NCBI RefSeq assembly: GCF_037963865.1
Contig: NZ_CP150170.1
Span: 6,262,001-6,326,000 of the forward strand
From: Paenibacillus sp. FSL R10-2734
Lineage (GTDB): Bacteria; Bacillota; Bacilli; Paenibacillales; Paenibacillaceae
Direction: 5' to 3'
DNA length: 64,000 nt
The notes under the pieces are model-generated. The model saw only the letters and a list, made by a program, of their open reading frames with translations. It was not told the DNA's origin and searched no databases. Position numbers and translations under genes: made by a program. Of this stretch, positions 60,114 to 64,000 are shown piece after piece (within the stretch, counting starts at the first letter, position 1; each line of letters starts with the position of its first letter).

Positions 60114-61169
60114 ATGAAAAGAATTATTGTTTCAATCTTCATGTCACTCGTTTTATTGTTGATGCCTGTACTTGCTGAGGCACACCCAGGACGTACAGAT
60201 GGAGATGGCGGTCATTATTGCCGCACAAATTGCGCAAAGTGGGGACTGGAAGACGGAGAATACCATTACCACAATGGTGGAAGTTCAGATTCAAAACCGA
60301 CTGCCACTGCTAAACCAGCTGTTAAACCTACCGCGAAACCAACACCAAAGCCTACTGCTACACCAGCTCCAACTTTGCTTTTACCAAAGAAACAAAACGT
60401 TGGCACTCTTCAGGTTTACTTTTTCGATGTTGGTCAAGGTGACTCTACCTTAATCCGGACTCCGAATAATCAATATGTACTCATTGACGGAGGTGATAAC
60501 ACTCAGGGTAAAAACGTAGTAAAGTATCTGAACGCTCTTGGTGTAAAGACACTTGATGCCATGGTAGCAACTCATCCTGACGCGGATCATATTGGCGGTC
60601 TTGACGATGTTTTAAAGGCTGTAGACGTTAAATCTGTATATGCCCCAAAGGTTTCCCACACGACGGATACATATAAAGACTTTCTAACTGCAGTCAAAAA
60701 TGAAGGTCGTACAATAAAAAGTGTGACAAAAGGGGGTACCATTCCCCTATCTGGTATAGAAGCAAACTTTCTGGCCCCCATCAATACTTACGGCGATGAT
60801 TTGAATAATTGGAGTGCAGTCCTGAAGATCACTTACAAAAACAACTCCTTCTTATTCACTGGAGATGCTGAGCTCAAATCTGAAAATGATATGCTTGCAG
60901 ATGGTCTGGCTCTTAAAGCAGATGTTCTAAAGGTCGGCCATCATGGATCCAATAGTTCAACCAGCAAAGCATTTCTTAATGCCGTTAAACCACAGTACTC
61001 ATTAATAAGCGTAGGTAAAAACAATTATGGACATCCAGATTCCGGAATACTTACAAGGTTAAAAAATGCAGATACTTCTATTTTACGAACTGATCAAAAA
61101 GGTACAATTACTGCTATTAGTGATGGAAGTAAAATATCCTTTACGACAACTAAGGGGGCTTCTAAATGA
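60114..61169 (+). CDS. Secreted YHYH and metallo-beta-lactamase protein (ComEC C-domain-like)
   Basis: 351 residues. The signal peptide (about 1-23, ending AEA) is followed by an AHPGRTDGDGGHYCRTNC...YHYHN module (24-54), a Lys/Pro/Thr/Ala linker (about 60-88), then a metallo-beta-lactamase fold: VYFFDVGQGDSTLI (101-114), metal motif THPDADHIGG (153-162), FLFTGDAE and VGHHGSNSS. The fold matches the extracellular domain of ComEC/Rec2, which may act as a nuclease at DNA uptake, but the membrane channel is absent. Free-standing forms are common in Bacillota; nuclease activity is inferred. It is translationally coupled to a DUF3006 gene. Confidence 0.88.
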   Translation: MKRIIVSIFMSLVLLLMPVLAEAHPGRTDGDGGHYCRTNCAKWGLEDGEYHYHNGGSSDSKPTATAKPAVKPTAKPTPKPTATPAPTLLLPKKQNVGTLQVYFFDVGQGDSTLIRTPNNQYVLIDGGDNTQGKNVVKYLNALGVKTLDAMVATHPDADHIGGLDDVLKAVDVKSVYAPKVSHTTDTYKDFLTAVKNEGRTIKSVTKGGTIPLSGIEANFLAPINTYGDDLNNWSAVLKITYKNNSFLFTGDAELKSENDMLADGLALKADVLKVGHHGSNSSTSKAFLNAVKPQYSLISVGKNNYGHPDSGILTRLKNADTSILRTDQKGTITAISDGSKISFTTTKGASK

Positions 61170-61381
61170 GAAAAGGAATTATTGATCGCTTCGAAGGAGT
61201 ATATGCCGTTGTAGAATTTGAAGGGCAAACTGAGGATATCTTAAAATCAATTTTACCTAAAGAGGCAAAGTCTGGAGATACTCTTATTTTTAAAGATAAT
61301 GAAATTCTGATCGATAAGAATGACTCGAAAAAGAGAAAAGAAGACATTCAGCAGCTAATGGACGATTTGTTCGAAGATTAA
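61166..61381 (+). CDS. DUF3006 family protein
   Basis: 71 residues, acidic and charged, with the family start MRKGIIDRFEGVYAVVEFEG and an SGDTLIFKDNEI middle. It overlaps the stop of the metallo-beta-lactamase gene by 4 bp (ATGA). DUF3006 genes are often found beside secreted ComEC-like lactamase-fold genes, as here, but their role is unknown. A terminator follows directly. Confidence 0.85.
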   Translation: MRKGIIDRFEGVYAVVEFEGQTEDILKSILPKEAKSGDTLIFKDNEILIDKNDSKKRKEDIQQLMDDLFED

Positions 61382-61416
61382 AAAGAAACCCTGGAGAAAT
61401 CCAGGATTTCTTTTAT
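61382..61416 (+). terminator. Terminator after the DUF3006 gene
   Basis: AAAGAAACCCTGGA and TCCAGGATTTCTTT form a stem with one bulge around GAAA, followed by T residues. Confidence 0.75.
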
Positions 61417-61578
61417 AGATTTTTAAACACAGTTTAGGGAAGGATCCATTCAAATGAAATACTTATATTTGAAAAACTTGTAGATAAACATTAGCCGTCC
61501 CAATCAAAAGTATTCTAGTCAAAAAAGTTAACTCAGCTCTATGAATACCATTATTATAATTCAGTGCAATTGGATTTA

Positions 61579-62004
61579 TTAATACTGATAATAAAAAATA
61601 ATATAGATATATACGCCTAACAAAAGTAGCAATTTTAAATAAGATTGGAAATCTCTTAAGCCTTTTCTTTTAATGAATTGAACAGCTCTGATTAAAAAGA
61701 GAATTGGAAAAAGAATTAAGACAACATACGTAATAAGAAAATTCTTTTCGATACCCGGTATGAGATGAACATATGTAGCGAAAAGAATAAGCAGTAATGA
61801 TAGTAGTTCATCGTGTTCCTTTATTATTATGGAGACTAAAACTAATGTAAAAATGACTAATGGAATAATATAATTACTAAATATTACTTCTAAAAAACTT
61901 TCATCAAAAGATTTGCTTGTTACTTGCAATGCCATCCACAAAGCTACTAAAAAACCTGTAGTAACATAATGCCATAAAACGCTTTTCCTCTGAAGTCTAG
62001 ACAT
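61579..62004 (-). CDS. Multi-pass membrane protein, unknown function
   Basis: 141 residues from ATG 62004, with TAGGAG 6 bp upstream; the TTG at 62010 is less likely. Four hydrophobic segments (about 12-30, 40-60, 65-82, 88-110 and a C-terminal one near 122-140) make it an integral membrane protein with no recognised family. AT-rich, like its neighbours. It lies next to a secreted protein gene on the same strand, separated by a terminator, so a self-protection role is only speculation. Confidence 0.6.
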   Translation of the reverse strand: MSRLQRKSVLWHYVTTGFLVALWMALQVTSKSFDESFLEVIFSNYIIPLVIFTLVLVSIIIKEHDELLSLLLILFATYVHLIPGIEKNFLITYVVLILFPILFLIRAVQFIKRKGLRDFQSYLKLLLLLGVYIYIIFYYQY

Positions 62005-62037
62005 AGTCAACTCCTATTTTATATTGAAATCAAAAAA

Positions 62038-62078
62038 ACTTCCTCATCTATTATTATAGCATGAGGAAGTTATTTTAT
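62038..62078 (-). terminator. Terminator of the secreted protein gene
   Basis: AACTTCCTCAT pairs with ATGAGGAAGTT around 62038-62072; on minus it runs into TTTTTTG. Confidence 0.7.
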
Positions 62079-62083
62079 TTTAA

Positions 62084-62818
62084 TTAATAAATAGTATACG
62101 AGCTATTTTTATTATACGTACCGTCGGTTGGCGCGTCAACGTATGGATATTCTGCCCATGGTAAAAATATAGTGTTCTCTCCATAGCTTGTATTATAACT
62201 CGTGTATTTTGATGCCCCACCTGTTGCTCTGATCTGTCTAATAACATCAGCGGTCATTAGATCATCCATTATCGATGCTAGACCATACCAACCAATTAAG
62301 TGACTTATAACTGGGTATTTACTAGACAAAAGATAACTCACAAAAACTGTTGTTACATCTGACCACGTAGCTAACTTGCCATTTTGATAATTTTGAATTA
62401 ATGATGAGGTTACAGTTGGCGCGTTTAGTTGCTCCCTAAGAGTCCCTGCATACAGGCTACCAGAATACACTTGCGTGAAGGTTTCCCCTCCCCTAGGCAT
62501 GCGAACATTTTTAGATCGAGCGCTGAAGTTATTAACATTTTCCGAATAACTATTTTCTATATAATCATAAAATACCTGATAAACCTCTTCAGAAGCGTTT
62601 TGAGCATCCAGTTGTTCTTTAGCGATTTCTTTAAGTGCAGAGATTCCTTCCTCGTCACTCATTCTATTACGTTGATTATTCTCCTCTGCTTTTTTTACAT
62701 CAATATCCCACCAACTTTCAGTATTGGTAGTTTGACTCTCGGACGCAAAAACTGGTACGACTTGGAATATTAGTGCGAAAACAAGTAAAAATGATAATAC
62801 TTTTTTCAATTTAAACAT
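62084..62818 (-). CDS. Secreted protein of unknown function
   Basis: 244 residues. Signal peptide (about 1-25, ending VFA before SESQ). The mature part opens with an acidic propeptide-like stretch (TNTESWWDIDVKKAEENNQR), then an Asn/Ser/Thr-rich middle. A hydrophobic segment with TTVFVSYLLSSKYPVISHLI is near residues 155-175, and an aromatic C-terminus ends KNSSYTIY. No catalytic motif is seen. The processed-looking N-terminus and mildly hydrophobic mature region would fit a secreted bacteriocin-like protein, but nothing proves it. The promoter region upstream is AT-rich. Confidence 0.6.
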   Translation of the reverse strand: MFKLKKVLSFLLVFALIFQVVPVFASESQTTNTESWWDIDVKKAEENNQRNRMSDEEGISALKEIAKEQLDAQNASEEVYQVFYDYIENSYSENVNNFSARSKNVRMPRGGETFTQVYSGSLYAGTLREQLNAPTVTSSLIQNYQNGKLATWSDVTTVFVSYLLSSKYPVISHLIGWYGLASIMDDLMTADVIRQIRATGGASKYTSYNTSYGENTIFLPWAEYPYVDAPTDGTYNKNSSYTIY

Positions 62819-63032
62819 CCTCTCTTTTTTTTAAAAATACTAGTAAAATATACTATAATATGGATTATTTTGATGTAGTATTAAAATACTATTTAAATTA
62901 CAAAATCTATCAAATTACGACAAATATTATATTTTAAATTTTAATATATCGACATAAAAAAACAAAATAAATAACAAAATAATTCCATTTTTTTGTTTAA
63001 AACCATACAAAATTGATAAGATTGAAACAGAA
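62819..63032. other. Very AT-rich intergenic DNA
   Basis: Upstream region of the secreted-protein gene. Long A and T runs only; no ORF or RNA recognised. Confidence 0.4.
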
Positions 63033-63067
63033 AAAAACCTGTCAGCCAATAAGGTCGACAGGTTTTT
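63033..63067 (-). terminator. Terminator of the gene at 63079
   Basis: AAAAACCTGTC (around 63034-63044) pairs with GACAGGTTTTT (63057-63067); T-run on minus. Confidence 0.8.
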
Positions 63068-63078
63068 GTTATAAATAC

Positions 63079-63294
63079 TTATGCCAAAATCATCCTAAAT
63101 TCAAATTCATTTCTCATGTAATAAGCATCGGCAACCTTAACGCTACAAGGACTCCATTTCTGGACTGGACCTCCACAATCAATTATGCAGCCAGCTAGAT
63201 CACCACGGCGTTCAAGTATATCCACTTCAGACTGTGACAAAGCAGCAGTTAGAAATTCAGAGTCTGACTTGATGACTTTGTATACATTACTCAA
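63079..63294 (-). CDS. Hypothetical 71-residue protein
   Basis: TTG start at 63294 with TAGGAG 8 bp upstream; an open frame continues upstream to 63423 but crosses a hairpin (TACCCTGCC...AGGGTA, 63328-63351). The protein opens LSNVYKVIKSDSEFLTAALS and ends SVKVADAYYMRNEFEFRMIL, with a Cys pair in CIIDCGGPVQKW. No family recognised. Small element-type gene in the presumed island. Confidence 0.5.
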   Translation of the reverse strand: MSNVYKVIKSDSEFLTAALSQSEVDILERRGDLAGCIIDCGGPVQKWSPCSVKVADAYYMRNEFEFRMILA

Positions 63295-63505
63295 TACGAT
63301 CACTCCTATGCAATAAAATACCCTACCGATATTGGCAGGGTACGGTGCTTCCGTATAACTGTAATATAAACTACTCTCCACTTTATGTATGTGACAAATA
63401 AGGATATTATTATATTTTCTCATTATTTATCCATTATTCTCCGATAATAAAGATTGGACACCATATATCAACCTTAAAGAAAATTGTGAGGAGAGAAATA
63501 GATCC

Positions 63506-64000
63506 ATGCTGAATGCTGAACCTTTGCAGTCAATAATTAAATGTCTTACGATTACGCTTGAAATCTCAATAATATTTTTTCTGATTTTTTTCCCAACCAT
63601 TAACCGTTTACCTGTATTCAGAGTTCTTTTCCGAATCGGACATCGTATAACAACCATGATGCTACCTGTATCTTTACCACTATTTTTTGTATATGTGTTT
63701 ACTATCTCCGGTATCATGATTGCCTCAAAATTTTCAAGTTTACCTTTCAATTCCTTTTTATTGGCATTTTCATTATCCACGAAAATCTTTTTGTACACAC
63801 TTTTCCCAGCCCTGATTATTCATCTAACTTGCTTATTAATAATGTCTATCCTTAAATCAACGCATAAAATTCAATACGAACGTTTTGGAATTCTATCTCA
63901 ATGGGGAACAAAGACAAGAGCTTATAAGAGAGCTATCAATTGGGTACCCGTTGTTTCAGAAAAACTACTGCCTGTATTAAAATCCTTAACAACGAATAGA
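63506..64000 (+). CDS. Membrane protein, C-terminus outside window
   Basis: 165 codons open to the right edge from ATG 63506, with GAGGAGA upstream. Hydrophobic segments at about 15-33, 55-80 and 100-130 (FFLIFFPTINRLPVF, MLPVSLPLFFVYVFTI, IFLYTLFPALIIHLTCLLIM) mark a multi-pass membrane protein. No family recognised. A 123-residue minus-strand ORF over the same DNA is a shadow of this gene. Confidence 0.55.
   Translation, partial: MLNAEPLQSIIKCLTITLEISIIFFLIFFPTINRLPVFRVLFRIGHRITTMMLPVSLPLFFVYVFTISGIMIASKFSSLPFNSFLLAFSLSTKIFLYTLFPALIIHLTCLLIMSILKSTHKIQYERFGILSQWGTKTRAYKRAINWVPVVSEKLLPVLKSLTTNR

Noticed and set aside
63427..63798. 123-codon minus-strand ORF
   Set aside because: Shadow of the plus-strand membrane protein gene that starts at 63506 and runs off the window.

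Overview
The window looks like a chromosomal segment of a Paenibacillus-type Gram-positive bacterium. The signs are strong GGAGG-type ribosome binding sites, many TTG and GTG starts, YesM/YesN-type two-component regulators beside sugar ABC transporters, lipoprotein solute-binding proteins, a Bacillus-style puc purine-degradation cluster with a PucR regulator, and GlnR/TnrA-like operators. Positions 1 to about 57,400 read as ordinary core-like DNA. From about 57,400 to the right edge the sequence is AT-rich and filled with small, poorly known genes, as in an integrated island.

Layout. 1-5,332 (minus): a carbohydrate ABC importer (lipoprotein plus two permeases) followed by a GH3 glycosidase cut by the left edge; divergently, 5,483-9,851 (plus) encodes a sensor kinase, its response regulator and an AraC-type regulator. 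9,908-22,577: a GH78-like glycosidase, a zinc-ribbon protein, a pspC-pspA pair, two DNA alkylation-repair genes, a TerD-VWA protein, a DEDDh exonuclease, yhaM, an exported protein with repeated FMN-binding modules, a ferrochelatase of unusual type, and an uncharacterised gene. 22,935-24,749: adenine deaminase.

24,988-43,706 is the centrepiece, a nearly complete route from purine bases to ureido compounds. One long minus-strand operon starts at about 39,640 and ends at the terminator near 24,890. It encodes a BMP-type lipoprotein ABC importer, xanthine dehydrogenase (pucC, pucD, pucE), OHCU decarboxylase, uricase, HIU hydrolase, allantoinase, allantoate amidohydrolase and ureidoglycine-glyoxylate aminotransferase. 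Upstream lie pucR, an xdhC/pucA-type gene and pucB (with an unusually long gene overlap), then a divergent RidA-family gene. Consensus GlnR/TnrA boxes lie between pucR and ridA and in front of a gamma-glutamyltransferase-family gene, with near matches at the importer promoter. This suggests that the block, an adjacent amidase and the GGT-like gene form a nitrogen-scavenging neighbourhood.

43,810-44,676 holds seventeen exact-length 51-bp repeats with no assigned function. 45,023-56,929 carries the amidase, the GGT-like gene, a decayed chromate-transporter relic, a PH-domain protein, an ABC-F ATPase preceded by a leader ORF and terminator (possible attenuation), an ASCH-domain protein, a Nudix hydrolase, a TRM11-type methyltransferase, an HxlR/SDR divergent pair and an M20 dipeptidase.

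57,401-57,449 is the 3' half of a tRNA-Gly(TCC), read as one end of an element inserted in a tRNA gene. The presumed island to its right has an XRE repressor facing a cluster of very small overlapping ORFs, a paralogous pair of about 70-residue proteins, a membrane-anchored L7/L12-like protein, a secreted YHYH/metallo-beta-lactamase protein with a DUF3006 partner, a secreted protein of unknown function next to a membrane protein, and a membrane-protein gene cut by the right edge.
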